NCBI RefSeq assembly: GCF_002954615.1 | Contig: NZ_MSCJ01000003.1 | Coordinates: 1,054,001 to 1,118,000 of the forward strand | Origin: Photobacterium angustum | Lineage (GTDB): Bacteria > Pseudomonadota > Gammaproteobacteria > Enterobacterales > Vibrionaceae | Direction: 5' to 3' | DNA length: 64,000 nucleotides | Shown: positions 9,032 to 18,575 of the stretch, piece after piece | Numbering within the stretch: the first letter of the stretch is position 1 | How the letters are laid out: each line of letters starts with the position of its first letter | Notes under the pieces: model-generated | What the model was told of the DNA's origin: nothing | Seen by the model: only the letters and a program-made list of their open reading frames with translations | Databases searched by the model: none | Program-made: the position numbers and the translations under genes

Positions 9032-10585
9032 TTATTTATCTTTACGGAACATTTCTAGCATTCTCTTGGTCACCGTAAAGCCACCAAAAATATTAATACT
9101 AGCGATGAGAACAGCAATAAACGCGAGGAAGGATACAACCCCGTTTCCCTGCCCAATTTGGAGCAAAGCACCAACAATAATGATGCCCGAGATAGCGTTA
9201 GTTACTGACATTAAAGGAGTATGTAAAGAGTGGGATACATTCCAAACTACGTAGTATCCAACGACACATGCAAGCACGAATACAGTGAAGTGTGCTAAGA
9301 ACTCTGCTGGTGCATAATTAGCAACCCAAGCAAAAAGTGCAATACCCGCCCCCATTAAGCCAAATTTCTTAACCGGTGATGCTGGCTCTTCAACTTTAGG
9401 TTCAACTTTTGCTGCCGCTTTAGGTTGTTGAGCTGCGGCAGAAACTTTAATTGGCGGAGCAGGCCATGTTAATTCACCCGCTTTCACAATCGTTAGGCCG
9501 CGTAATACTTCATCATCAAAATTGATGTCAATATTACCGTCTTTCTCTTTGCAAAGAAGTTTAAGTAAGTTAACAAGGTTTGTTCCGTATAACTGAGAAG
9601 ATTGTGTTGGTAAGCGACCAACCATATCTGTATAGCCGATAACTTTTACACCGTTTGGTGTCGTTACAACTTTATCAGCTTCAGTGTATGCACAGTTACC
9701 GCCATTCGCAGCAGCAAGATCGACAATAACACTGCCAGATTTCATTGAATCAACCATTTCTTTGGTGATCAATTTAGGAGCCGGACGCCCAGGGATAAGT
9801 GCGGTCGTGATGATAATATCAACATCTTTCGCTTGCTCTGCGTATAGACGCTCAGCCGCTTTATTGAATTCATCAGACATTTCTTTAGCGTAGCCATCTC
9901 CCGTTGAAGTATCTTCTTTGTAATCAACTTCAAGGAATTCAGCCCCCATTGATTCAACTTGTTCTTTTACTTCAGGACGCACATCAAAAGAACGAACAAT
10001 CGCACCAAGGCTACCAGCAGCACCAATAGCTGCAAGACCTGCAACACCAGCGCCAGCCACTAAGACTTTAGCTGGCGGCACTTTACCTGCAGCGGTAATT
10101 TGACCAGTAAAGAAGCGGCCAAACTCATGAGCGGCTTCAACAACAGCACGGTAACCCGCGATATTAGCCATTGAGCTTAATGCATCAAGCGCCTGTGCTC
10201 GTGAAATACGCGGAACAGAATCCATCGCCATAATATTAATATTTTTAGACGATAGTTTTTCTAATAATTCAGGGTTTTGTGCCGGCCAAATAAAACTAAC
10301 TAAGCTTGCACCCTCTTTGATGAGCTCAAATTCGTCTACACCTGTTTCAGGATTAACCTGCGGCGCATTGACTTTAAAAATAAGATCCGATTGCCATACT
10401 TCATCTGTAGAAACAACCGTTGCGCCAGCCGCTTCATAAGCAGCATCATCAAAGCTTGCTAAACGTCCAGCTCCTTGTTCAACAACAACGCTGAACCCCA
10501 TTTTCAATATCTGCTCGACCGTTTTAGGTGTTGCAGCTACTCGCGTTTCATGAGCGAGTACCTCTCTCGGTACACCAATCTGCAT
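9032..10585 (-). CDS. pntA: NAD(P) transhydrogenase subunit alpha
   Basis: A 517-residue subunit with the NAD(H)-binding domain I ([19 protein letters not shown] at the N-terminus; nucleotide fold [20 protein letters not shown]), a Pro/Ala/Lys-rich linker at about residues 395-415, and four C-terminal membrane helices. The frame extends upstream to 10639, but the ATG at 10585 (MQIGVPREV) has CAGGGA 7 nt before it and matches the family start, so the upstream 18 codons are excluded. It is the first gene of pntAB. Confidence 0.95.
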   Translation of the reverse strand: MQIGVPREVLAHETRVAATPKTVEQILKMGFSVVVEQGAGRLASFDDAAYEAAGATVVSTDEVWQSDLIFKVNAPQVNPETGVDEFELIKEGASLVSFIWPAQNPELLEKLSSKNINIMAMDSVPRISRAQALDALSSMANIAGYRAVVEAAHEFGRFFTGQITAAGKVPPAKVLVAGAGVAGLAAIGAAGSLGAIVRSFDVRPEVKEQVESMGAEFLEVDYKEDTSTGDGYAKEMSDEFNKAAERLYAEQAKDVDIIITTALIPGRPAPKLITKEMVDSMKSGSVIVDLAAANGGNCAYTEADKVVTTPNGVKVIGYTDMVGRLPTQSSQLYGTNLVNLLKLLCKEKDGNIDINFDDEVLRGLTIVKAGELTWPAPPIKVSAAAQQPKAAAKVEPKVEEPASPVKKFGLMGAGIALFAWVANYAPAEFLAHFTVFVLACVVGYYVVWNVSHSLHTPLMSVTNAISGIIIVGALLQIGQGNGVVSFLAFIAVLIASINIFGGFTVTKRMLEMFRKDK

Positions 10586-11032
10586 TATTATTCCCTGTAC
10601 ATTGGCTATAACATAATCATTTTGTATCCAACCCAACAAGCAATATCAAGCTTTTTGTAGTAAAGATACAAAAATCCCCACATCTACAAGTCAAAAACCC
10701 TAGTGATTGTCATTATAATACTGAAATAAAACTACATTTATATTTCTAGTATCCATAATAGTACGTATAAAAATAATCACTCAATCACTTTTTATATCAG
10801 CTTTTGACTCTAAAACGATAATTGTCAGCTATATACTCAATAAGCAACATTAAACCTAATCAACTTATTGTTTTAAAAAACAACCAACCATAAATACACT
10901 TAACTGATAATTTGTTATCTAGAAATTCACAAAAACGATAACTGTATAATGTGAAATCCATTTTTATTGTTTAAGAAGATACTTTCATACCAACATGATT
11001 GCAATGAAATTTGTTGAATATTACTACAATTT
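10586..11032. other. Intergenic region with the pntAB promoter
   Basis: 447 bp of AT-rich sequence without a convincing gene on either strand. Two similar boxes, AAAACGATAATTGT at about 10812 and AAAACGATAACTGT at about 10932, lie 120 bp apart. Their meaning is unknown. The pntA promoter should be within the first 150 bp. Confidence 0.5.
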
Positions 11033-11314
11033 TCATTTGAACATTTTATCGCCCATTTGTTTAATAAACATTTCTGATTTTTTGATCATGAATGTTTCAG
11101 CATCATGACGAGAACTGAGTAAATCTGAACGAATAAAGTAGTGTGTATTTAATTCTCCGTTGACCTCTTTACATATTCTCCCAGCGATTCTAAATTGCCC
11201 TCCTTCTTGCTTCGGCTCAGGATAAATTAAGTAACCATTATAAAGAGTTGGCTCAACTTCCTGAGTGTTAGATTCTGATTTTTTTGAACCAAATAGCTTT
11301 GAAAAAAAGCCCAT
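11033..11314 (-). CDS. HlyU domain protein (PF10115-type)
   Basis: A 93-residue protein beginning MGFFSKLFG, followed by YNGYLIYPEPKQEGGQFRIA and YFIRSDLLSSRHDAETFMIK, ending KQMGDKMF. These blocks match the small HlyU-domain family, which is annotated as a transcriptional activator but is different from the ArsR-type HlyU of V. cholerae. The real function is uncertain. AGGAG lies 8 nt before the ATG. The gene stands alone. Confidence 0.8.
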   Translation of the reverse strand: MGFFSKLFGSKKSESNTQEVEPTLYNGYLIYPEPKQEGGQFRIAGRICKEVNGELNTHYFIRSDLLSSRHDAETFMIKKSEMFIKQMGDKMFK

Positions 11315-11441
11315 TTTTATACTCCTACAACTAAATGAATTGAGACTATTTTTATTTCTAGTAATAAATATTTTACTTTAACTAAAGCCAAATAATACTC
11401 ACTATTTTTAGGTGGTTATAGCGGAATTTTAAGCAAAAAAA

Positions 11442-11463
11442 AAGCCGGCAATCATGCCGACTT
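11442..11463 (-). terminator. Terminator of the frameshifted small gene
   Basis: AAGCCGGCA/TGCCGACTT stem (one G-U pair) with ATCA loop, followed on the minus strand by a run of T (plus-strand A tract 11436-11443). Confidence 0.8.
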
Positions 11464-11484
11464 TAAAAATCTCAATACAAAATG

Positions 11485-11675
11485 TTATCGATAGATGCCA
11501 ATATCTTTCTGTAAATGAACTGGGATATCTTTAATACTGTAAGTAACTGACTTTTTTGATCGGTTAAATACAATATCAAATAGGTGTGCAATCAATCCTT
11601 TGATCGTTACTTCGTAACTTTTTTATCCTGAAGATGCAACGTTGTAGGTGCGTCCACATCAAATGTATGTGCCAT
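11485..11675 (-). pseudogene. Frameshifted small protein gene (about 60 codons)
   Basis: From ATG 11675 (SD AGGGG at good distance) the frame reads MAHTFDVDAPTTLHLQDKKV then stops at 11607 after 22 residues. A second frame continues immediately as VTIKGLIAHLFDIVFNRS and ends at KDIGIYR, stop 11485. Removing 8 bp (GTTACGAA on the minus strand, next to the near-identical GTAACGAT) joins the two into one 60-residue protein. The C-terminal DIPVHLQKDIGIYR resembles the end of DUF1127-type small proteins. Own SD and terminator show it was a real gene. Either an 8-bp duplication broke it, or the read is wrong. Confidence 0.6.
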
Positions 11676-11943
11676 GATTGCCCCTGAAAAAGGTATTAAA
11701 TTCAATAAACGTGAGTAGTTTATCGTCTGTTTACATAACCTATAAATGACAAAATTTCTTTCATAACATTAGTTTTTCTTATGTGTTAACACTTGATTAC
11801 TAACGGTTATCTCTCTAAAGCACAAAAGACTATTAAGAACGATTACATTACGAGATAAGTAGTTTTTTGTTTCAAATGGCATCTTTTTTTGTATTTGCAC
11901 AAAAACAATGATAACAATAAGTTAACAAAAGGATTTTTAACTT
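11676..11943. other. Intergenic region before the BASS-like gene
   Basis: About 270 bp, AT-rich, holding divergent promoters for the frameshifted gene and the transporter. No further coding signal is seen. The whole 11315-11943 gap otherwise contains only the pseudogene and its terminator. Confidence 0.5.
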
Positions 11944-12891
11944 ATGCTTTTTTTTATTAATAAACATTCAGCTTATTTATTGATGGTTGCTGGTATCATC
12001 GGTTTTAGCTTTCCAAGTATTAGTCGTATTGTCTTTCCTGCTTTACCGTATATCTTATTTTTCTTGATGCTTTTTACTTTGTTAGGTATCAAACAAGAGT
12101 TACTCATCCGTAAGTTGTTATCTAAAAGTGTTTGGTCTTATGCGCTTTTCCATAGCTTTGGGCTCACTTTATTCGCCGCTATACTGCTATATCTCTTTAA
12201 CATTTCAACCCCACTGTTTATTGCCATCACGGCGGTAACTGCAACAGGAACATTATTTGCAACCCCAGCCATAGCGAAAACCTTAGGTTTTGATGTATTA
12301 CATGCGATGGCGTTAACTATTGCATCAACATTAATGATGCCAATCGTATTATTTTTTAATCTTACATTCCTTCAAAGTGACGTAGTGAATTTAGATTTTG
12401 GTCAATATATACAACGACTCACGATATTCATTATTGGACCAATGGCTATATCAGCGTTTTGCTACAAAATGATAAACCAAAAACTATTGCATAAAATTCA
12501 TCAAAAAATATCTAAGTTAACCGTACTGCTTATTTTTGCTTTTCCGCTTGGGCTTGTCGCTCCTTTAAGGGAAATGTTTGAACGCTCATTACAAGAAGGG
12601 ATGAGTTATTTATTACTAGGTTGTTTACTTTGCGGGTTATTTTTCGGAATCACTTACTTAGCCTATTACAAGAAGAATCAGCAAGCCAAAACGCTGTATG
12701 CCATTACTGCAACTAATCGTAATGTATTACTTACCTACACCATAGCAAGCAGTTATTTAGGATTTGAATATTTAGCACTGATGGCAGCGATTCAAATACC
12801 AACTTATGCATTACCTGTTCTTCTTAAACTCATCGCCAAGACTAAATTTGATAACCAAAACTCTTTTGCCGATAAAAAGAAAGCCGACTAA
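11944..12891 (+). CDS. Bile acid:sodium symporter (BASS)-like membrane transporter
   Basis: A 315-residue protein of about ten hydrophobic segments with short loops. The layout and motifs such as ITAVTATGTLFATPAIAKTL and AITATNRNVLL (the two discontinuous-helix regions of BASS transporters) suggest the SBF/BASS fold with sodium-coupled uptake of an organic anion. The substrate cannot be told. AAGGA lies about 10 nt before the ATG. The terminator overlaps its last codons. Confidence 0.6.
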   Translation: MLFFINKHSAYLLMVAGIIGFSFPSISRIVFPALPYILFFLMLFTLLGIKQELLIRKLLSKSVWSYALFHSFGLTLFAAILLYLFNISTPLFIAITAVTATGTLFATPAIAKTLGFDVLHAMALTIASTLMMPIVLFFNLTFLQSDVVNLDFGQYIQRLTIFIIGPMAISAFCYKMINQKLLHKIHQKISKLTVLLIFAFPLGLVAPLREMFERSLQEGMSYLLLGCLLCGLFFGITYLAYYKKNQQAKTLYAITATNRNVLLTYTIASSYLGFEYLALMAAIQIPTYALPVLLKLIAKTKFDNQNSFADKKKAD

Positions 12892-12914
12892 CGGTAAATT
12901 GTTAGCCGGCTTTC
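12879..12914. terminator. Bidirectional terminator between the BASS-like and 5'-nucleotidase genes
   Basis: A 14-bp inverted repeat (arms 12879-12892 and 12901-12914) overlaps the stop codon of the transporter gene. The minus strand continues with CTTTTT. Confidence 0.85.
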
Positions 12915-12937
12915 TACACGATGAGATGACCTAGTAT

Positions 12938-14698
12938 TTACGCGACATCTTTATTGCCAGCGCAAGGTATATAAACCGTTTTATTATCAACTGGCGCGTC
13001 AAAGTGTTTTTTCTGTTTTGCATAAGCTTCAAAAGCTTCAGCCATTGTAACGTTAAGCGGCATAGGCTCTTTAACGTAGTCTAACAATGGCGCATAACCT
13101 TCTTTACCTGTTGCGGTATAGCCCGATGAAACTGAACTATAAACTTTATCATCTTCAACGGGTATCCACTCACCGTCTTGTAAATGCTCTAATAGCTCAA
13201 TGCGTGTACCTTTAACTGCACAACAACGATAGGTATATCGAAGATCTGCTACATAGGGAAAACTTCCATCGCCAGTTCCCTCTACACCATTATTAATCGC
13301 ATTATCAATCGCTCCTTCAAGCGCTTGACGAATACGTTTACCTTTAACGCTATAAATCATAATACCAATAGCAAACGGTAATAATTTCCCTGCGATATCT
13401 GCAGGTGTAATAATACCTGGATTTAACGAGCATCTAACGCCACCAGCATTATGAATACCAAAATCAACGTTATAGCCTAGCTCACGGGCTTTCCAGACAA
13501 AACTTTCAACAACCCAAGGAGCGATTTGGCTTGGGCCACGTTGATCGGGAATACGAATATGACGAAGCGGCTCGTTAATGACAGCAATTTCTTCTGTTTG
13601 AAGTGCTCGTACTGCAGGACGATAATGCTCATTAAGAATATTCTCAATGATAGGGTCTTTCACTACAAAACGAATGTTATCTTGCTCGCTTAAAAAATGA
13701 CGAACGATTTCATGATCATCAAGTTCTAAATGCTCGGTACGGCTTGCATCTACCGTAAATTGACGCCCAAGTAATAGTTGATTGGCACCAAACGCCTGTT
13801 CAATAGTTCCGTCTTCTGCAAACTCCAGTGTTATATGTCCCACAGCCAGAGCATTGCAGCCCGCTTGAACAACACAGGTATGATTAACAGTGTGTGCGTA
13901 TTGATCAGTTTTACCGTAACCAATGTTGGTGAAATCACCTTGCATGGTGTGAGTATGGCCACCAATAATAACGCCTATTCCATCAACAGATTCAGCAAGC
14001 TCAATATCATGGTCATAGCCTAGATGGCTTAATACAACAATCTTATTAATACCCTGCTTATGTAGATGCTGAACAGTATTACGGGCAACCGTCGCAACAT
14101 TCATAAAGTGAGTATCAGGATCTGGATTCGCAATGCCAGCCATATTTTCAATAGCTAAACCAAAAATCGCAACAGGCTCACCATGTACATCTTTTACAAT
14201 GTATTTCGCAGTTGAAGTGCTATTGTCATAAGCATAAACATTGGTTTTATTTCGCAGCGGATTAGGCTTAGTTTGATCTTCTTGAGATAAATCCCAGTTA
14301 CCTGCTAATAATGGGAAGTGCGTATGATCAAGAAAATCCGCCACGCAGCCGTTACCCATATCAAGTTCATGATTACCAAGCGCCATTGCCTCTACACCAA
14401 TAGCATTTAGTAATACAGCATTAGCCATACCTTTATATAGTGAGAAATACAACGTACCTTGGAAACAATCACCCGCGTGTAAAAACATGAATTCACGCTG
14501 ATTCAAATACGCTTCAGCTTTTAATTCACTCACTGCCGATGAAATACGAGAAAAACCACCACAACTGGCATAGACCGATGATTCAGTATCTAAAACGTGT
14601 TGAGGTAAATTCAGTGATATAGATGATGGTTCAAAATTTGAATGCGTATCATTGATATGAGCAAATGTAATCTTTGCTTTTTTATTATTCTTTGTCAT
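12938..14698 (-). CDS. Bifunctional metallophosphatase / 5'-nucleotidase
   Basis: A 586-residue enzyme of the UshA-like family. The N-terminal calcineurin-type metallophosphoesterase domain shows FAHINDTHSN, GDCFQG, ALGNHELDMG, LSHLGYDHD and IIGGHTH, covering the metal ligands. The C-terminal 5'-nucleotidase domain begins at about residue 340. Unlike UshA there is no signal peptide: the protein starts MTKNNKKAKITFAHIN directly at the catalytic domain, so it is predicted cytoplasmic. It would hydrolyse nucleotides or related phosphoesters. It ends at a shared terminator. Confidence 0.88.
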   Translation of the reverse strand: MTKNNKKAKITFAHINDTHSNFEPSSISLNLPQHVLDTESSVYASCGGFSRISSAVSELKAEAYLNQREFMFLHAGDCFQGTLYFSLYKGMANAVLLNAIGVEAMALGNHELDMGNGCVADFLDHTHFPLLAGNWDLSQEDQTKPNPLRNKTNVYAYDNSTSTAKYIVKDVHGEPVAIFGLAIENMAGIANPDPDTHFMNVATVARNTVQHLHKQGINKIVVLSHLGYDHDIELAESVDGIGVIIGGHTHTMQGDFTNIGYGKTDQYAHTVNHTCVVQAGCNALAVGHITLEFAEDGTIEQAFGANQLLLGRQFTVDASRTEHLELDDHEIVRHFLSEQDNIRFVVKDPIIENILNEHYRPAVRALQTEEIAVINEPLRHIRIPDQRGPSQIAPWVVESFVWKARELGYNVDFGIHNAGGVRCSLNPGIITPADIAGKLLPFAIGIMIYSVKGKRIRQALEGAIDNAINNGVEGTGDGSFPYVADLRYTYRCCAVKGTRIELLEHLQDGEWIPVEDDKVYSSVSSGYTATGKEGYAPLLDYVKEPMPLNVTMAEAFEAYAKQKKHFDAPVDNKTVYIPCAGNKDVA

Positions 14699-14905
14699 AA
14701 AAAATTACGTCTCTCCCTGAAGGACTCATATGAATGAGAGATATGTTTAGTTTAAGTCACCTATTTAGCCTAAAGGATTTCACTACAAGACAAAATAACT
14801 GTGATAGATATCAATATAGCATGATTCATTGTGATCATTTAAGGAATAGTAAGACTAATTGCTATTTATCATCTTACTATCCATTAAATCTTCTATGCTT
14901 AAATG

Positions 14906-15301
14906 TTATTGGTAACGAGCATGGCGTTGTAAAAACTCAATTTTGTAACCATCAGGATCTTGAACAAAGAAAAACTTCGCTAGTAAAGTCCCCTCACGGA
15001 AAAACTCTTTAATCTCTAAAGGCGCATAACCACATTCTGTTAGCTTGGCATGTTCAGCTTCTAAATTATCAACAGCAACAGCAATATGACCATAACCCGT
15101 ACCATGAGTATACGGTTCTTCCGTTCCCTCATTCCAAGTCAGTTCAAGCTCCATATCATTTTCTTCGTTGCGTAAGTAAACCAAACTAAACCCTTCAAAA
15201 TCTAAACGCTCAGCAATCTCTAAATCTAATGCTTCTTTGTAAAATTTTAATGAAGCGTCAAGATCTAACACACGGATCATTGAGTGAATTATCTTAGCCA
15301 T
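14906..15301 (-). CDS. Glyoxalase I-like VOC family protein (lactoylglutathione lyase)
   Basis: A 131-residue VOC-fold protein. The four metal ligands of GloA can be placed at H6, E53, H72 and E122 (IIHSMIRV, ELELTW, GHIAVAV, KIEFLQ). That arrangement supports isomerisation of the methylglyoxal-glutathione hemithioacetal to S-lactoylglutathione. AAGGA precedes the ATG. It stands alone, divergent from the YbjD-like gene. It could be a second GloA in the genome. Confidence 0.85.
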   Translation of the reverse strand: MAKIIHSMIRVLDLDASLKFYKEALDLEIAERLDFEGFSLVYLRNEENDMELELTWNEGTEEPYTHGTGYGHIAVAVDNLEAEHAKLTECGYAPLEIKEFFREGTLLAKFFFVQDPDGYKIEFLQRHARYQ

Positions 15302-15444
15302 CTAACTCTTCCTTCTATTATTATTTGTTTGAAATTACTTAACTATTTAAAGCATATCATGCTATCAATATGTGATCAGTTCTTGCGAATAAACAAGTGG
15401 TTTATTATATCGTATACAGGAATAAACGAGGTTTGTAGAGTTTT

Positions 15445-17103
15445 ATGCATTTAGAGAGAATTGAAATATCCGGTTTCCGTGGTATTAAGCGTTTATCCTT
15501 GTCTTTTAAAGAGTTAACGGTCCTTATTGGTGAAAATGCGTGGGGTAAATCCTCTTTGCTCGATGCGCTTTGTTTAGCATTATCTCCAGATGCTGAGTTT
15601 TACGAGTTTAACTTTTCCGATTTCCATATCGATCATGCATTAGGTAATGAGCGAGCGACAGAAATTCAGATTGTTTTACATTGGTATGAAGATTATAAAG
15701 GCGAACATAATGCCCGTCGTTATCGCGGCTTTCAGCCATTTCTCACCGAAAAAGACGGTATAAAGCATTTTTATTATCAAATTCACAGCCATATTGAAAA
15801 CGATAAGATAATCACTAATAGACAATTTTTACATCCAAATGGTCATGGCATTTCACATCCAGATACTGATAAGTTCATTCGCCAACTAATGGTGCTTCAC
15901 CCTATTGTTCGTATTCGAGATTCGAGACGACTACACGATGAACGTCATGACGGTAATAATGAGCAACCATCAGCACAAACGCCGCAAGAACTTCGCGTAC
16001 AAAAACGCTTAGATAATACTTGTCGACGGTTAATGACACAGCCCGGTCATGTCAGTACAGCAGAAATTAAAAGTAGTATTACTACATTACGATCATTAGT
16101 AGATCACTACTTTGCCTTTGCGCCCCACCAGCGTAGTAAAGCATTGTCGCCACACTACTCCTCATTACAACAAACCAATACGCATGGTTTATACGCAAAT
16201 CCGTTTGATCAATTGATTCAGCCCCACATGACAAAGCAAGCGCGTTTATTGTTAATGGGCTTATTGAATGAATATATTCGTGCAAGAGGTCCTGTCGAGT
16301 TAAAACGCATTTCACGACCTATTATGATCTTAGAAGATCCAGAAGGTCGTTTGCATCCAATCATGCTCCATCAAGCTTGGGCGTTTATTCAAAATATGCC
16401 GATGCAAAAGATCTTAACCACTAACAGTCCCGAGCTTTTAACCTCAGCACCATTAACAGCGATCAAGAAATTGATCCGCCAGTCACATAAAACAGAAGTG
16501 TATGGCGTAGACAATGGGGAATTGAGTAAAGATGATACCCGTAAAGTCACTTTTCATGTACGTATGCATCGCCCAAGTGCTTTCTTTGCAAGAGTATGGC
16601 TGCTAGTTGAAGGGGAAACGGAAGTATGGCTATTTAATGAAATGGCACACCTAAATGGTTATAACCTTGCCGCAGAAGGAATTCAAATCATTGAGTTTGC
16701 ACAAAGTGGATTAAAGCCATTGATCAAGTTAGCAAAGATACTCGGTATTGAATGGCATTTAGTGGCAGATGGCGATCCCGCAGGTAAAAAATATGCTGAA
16801 AAAGTGCGTAATATGCTTGGCGATGATCCCGAGCGTGAACGATTAACCGTATTACCGGCAAGAGATATTGAGCACTTCTTATATAAGAATGGCTATGAGC
16901 CCTTGTTTCGTGACTTAGCAAACATCACGGATACTAAAATACCGATGCGAAAAATTATTCATAAGGTATTAAGAAAAACAGCAAAACCCGATATGGCGTT
17001 GGCAATCGTTAAATATACTCGCGATGAGAAAGACAACCGCACACCTCTGCTTATCCGTTGGGTATTAAAACGTATCGTTGCAATGTCGCGTGGTTTTGGG
17101 TGA
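15445..17103 (+). CDS. ybjD: OLD-family ATP-dependent nuclease, YbjD-like (DUF2813)
   Basis: A 552-residue protein. The ABC-type ATPase N-terminus has Walker A GENAWGKSS (about residues 29-37) and an ATPase region containing ILEDPEGRLHP, followed by a C-terminal TOPRIM domain (LLVEGETEVW; VADGDPAG). The length and N-terminus (ERIEISGFRGI) match E. coli YbjD. OLD-family proteins are nucleases with roles in DNA repair or phage defence; the role of YbjD is not settled. Monocistronic with its own terminator. Confidence 0.88.
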   Translation: MHLERIEISGFRGIKRLSLSFKELTVLIGENAWGKSSLLDALCLALSPDAEFYEFNFSDFHIDHALGNERATEIQIVLHWYEDYKGEHNARRYRGFQPFLTEKDGIKHFYYQIHSHIENDKIITNRQFLHPNGHGISHPDTDKFIRQLMVLHPIVRIRDSRRLHDERHDGNNEQPSAQTPQELRVQKRLDNTCRRLMTQPGHVSTAEIKSSITTLRSLVDHYFAFAPHQRSKALSPHYSSLQQTNTHGLYANPFDQLIQPHMTKQARLLLMGLLNEYIRARGPVELKRISRPIMILEDPEGRLHPIMLHQAWAFIQNMPMQKILTTNSPELLTSAPLTAIKKLIRQSHKTEVYGVDNGELSKDDTRKVTFHVRMHRPSAFFARVWLLVEGETEVWLFNEMAHLNGYNLAAEGIQIIEFAQSGLKPLIKLAKILGIEWHLVADGDPAGKKYAEKVRNMLGDDPERERLTVLPARDIEHFLYKNGYEPLFRDLANITDTKIPMRKIIHKVLRKTAKPDMALAIVKYTRDEKDNRTPLLIRWVLKRIVAMSRGFG

Positions 17104-17129
17104 TAACCAGCATCAAGTTTAGTTAAATC

Positions 17130-17153
17130 AAAGCCTGCTTAGATGTAGGCTTT
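17130..17153 (+). terminator. Terminator of the ybjD-like gene
   Basis: AAAGCCT(GC)/(GT)AGGCTTT hairpin followed by TTAATCTTTT, 27 nt after the stop. Confidence 0.75.
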
Positions 17154-17345
17154 TAATCTTTTGATTAAAGATGTGCTAGAAGAGAACGATCTCTCGTATT
17201 TAATGGTTACCGTTTTCTTCTTTCTGTTTCTTTATCACATTTTGATATCGAATTTCAGCAAATATCCATCCAAAGAAGTATCTAGATTCCAAAGTACCGA
17301 TTTTAATCAATATAAGGGAGAACACGTGATAATTCGCACAAAAAA

Positions 17346-17364
17346 GCCAGTCAATCAAACTGGC
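17346..17364 (-). terminator. Terminator of the ten-gene photo-response operon
   Basis: GCCAGT/ACTGGC stem with a 7-nt loop. The minus strand continues with TTTTTT (plus-strand A tract 17340-17345), 52 nt after the DUF3833 gene stop. Confidence 0.8.
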
Positions 17365-17415
17365 CTATTATTGCGCTATAAATAGATAGAGAAAATGTGG
17401 TATTACATATTTAAG

Positions 17416-17943
17416 TTAATCATCTTTTTGGAAAAACAACGTCACTTTACCCACTTCAAAGCCAAATTTGGTCATGGTTGCAACATTGAACATGTGCTTT
17501 TCGTCTTGGCGATACATCCAGTCATTAAACTTAATATTATAAACTGAATCATCTACGGGAATCGCTAAGGTATATTGCCATTGCAATGCATTACCGACCT
17601 CAACCCCTTGCGCTTCACCAATAACATCGCCAGCAGTTCCAGTATATCGTCCATCAGCTTGTTTCTTTATCGTCCAAATACGCTGTTGGGTTTCACCATC
17701 ATCAAATACAAAGTCTTCGACAAGGGTTAAGGTATCATTTTTTACTGTACCAACAATATCAACCGTAAATCGGCGAGTTTGTTTACCTTTATAATCTTGC
17801 AACATTCCCCATGCCGTTGTTTTACCGGAAAAGTAACCAAATAAATCAAACTTGGGTTGTGAAGATTTATAATCAGAAATAGACGCTGTACACCCTGTTA
17901 AAACCAACATTAATGCTAATAATATTGACGTTATTTTTTTCAT
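17416..17943 (-). CDS. DUF3833 family lipoprotein
   Basis: A 175-residue lipoprotein: signal sequence MKKITSILLALMLVLTGC with lipobox LTGC, mature protein starting at Cys18. The body (FDLFGYFSGKTTAWGMLQD, FTVDIVGT) matches the DUF3833 family, a predicted beta-barrel fold that often accompanies the Cfa/DUF1365/SDR gene set. It is the last gene of the operon, 62 nt after the chalcone-isomerase-like gene. A role in binding or handling lipids is an inference from context. Confidence 0.85.
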   Translation of the reverse strand: MKKITSILLALMLVLTGCTASISDYKSSQPKFDLFGYFSGKTTAWGMLQDYKGKQTRRFTVDIVGTVKNDTLTLVEDFVFDDGETQQRIWTIKKQADGRYTGTAGDVIGEAQGVEVGNALQWQYTLAIPVDDSVYNIKFNDWMYRQDEKHMFNVATMTKFGFEVGKVTLFFQKDD

Positions 17944-18005
17944 GCCATGACCTTATTTCGATTATCTAACTTTACATAATTAACATACAGAATGGTTGAT
18001 ACTTG

Positions 18006-18566
18006 TTATTTCCCAATTAACTGCTGACGTAATTCTGGATACGATGTTTTTGGTGATAACCAAATAGCAATAAAGCTTTGTGATAATGATTGTGATAGAA
18101 CATTCCCTAGTGGCTTACCTTGTTGATAAAACTGCCCTTCACCATTACGGAGAATGAAGGTTAATCTGTCGCCCTTTTTAACGTCTGGCCATATGGTTGA
18201 TAACGTTTTTAGCCACGGTGTTATTTGTTGGCTGCTATAACCTAAATGTTGCCATTGCTCTTCAGTCGCATCTAATAACGCATCTTTATCTATATTACGT
18301 AAATAACGAATAATTAAGGCTAAATCATTTTTAGTAGCCTTGTAACGCCCTGTTGGCGTTTTAAGCTCTGAGTTATAAATATCCCATATTCCCCATTCAA
18401 GTGTTGCTTCACCCACTTTTTTCCATTGATGCCATGGGTATTTATCACTCAGGGTCTGCAGCTGTGAAGATGCGTTATTTTTAATCGGTTTATTGCTATT
18501 GTCTGATTCTGCTATTGCAATATTGGAGCACATCAATACACCAAAATAGATAACAAGTGATCGCAT
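18006..18566 (-). CDS. Chalcone isomerase-fold periplasmic protein
   Basis: A 186-residue protein with a signal peptide (IYFGVLMCSNIAIAES). The region WHQWKKVGEATLEWGIWDIY with TPTGRY and LTFILRNGEGQFYQQGKPLG matches the bacterial chalcone-isomerase-like family. Such bacterial proteins are not expected to act on flavonoids; eukaryotic relatives bind fatty acids, which suits the lipid-modifying operon. SD AGGAG. It starts 9 nt after the DUF2878 gene. Confidence 0.8.
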   Translation of the reverse strand: MRSLVIYFGVLMCSNIAIAESDNSNKPIKNNASSQLQTLSDKYPWHQWKKVGEATLEWGIWDIYNSELKTPTGRYKATKNDLALIIRYLRNIDKDALLDATEEQWQHLGYSSQQITPWLKTLSTIWPDVKKGDRLTFILRNGEGQFYQQGKPLGNVLSQSLSQSFIAIWLSPKTSYPELRQQLIGK

Positions 18567-18575
18567 TTATTGCTC

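Noticed and set aside
10586..10639. Eighteen extra residues on PntA
   Set aside because: Family members begin with the MxIGVPxE block, and CAGGGA sits before the inner ATG.
17161..17385. Open frame of 74 codons with a hydrophobic N-terminus after ybjD
   Set aside because: It begins with TTG and no SD directly after the ybjD terminator, and its end overlaps the terminator of the opposite-strand operon. Probably chance.
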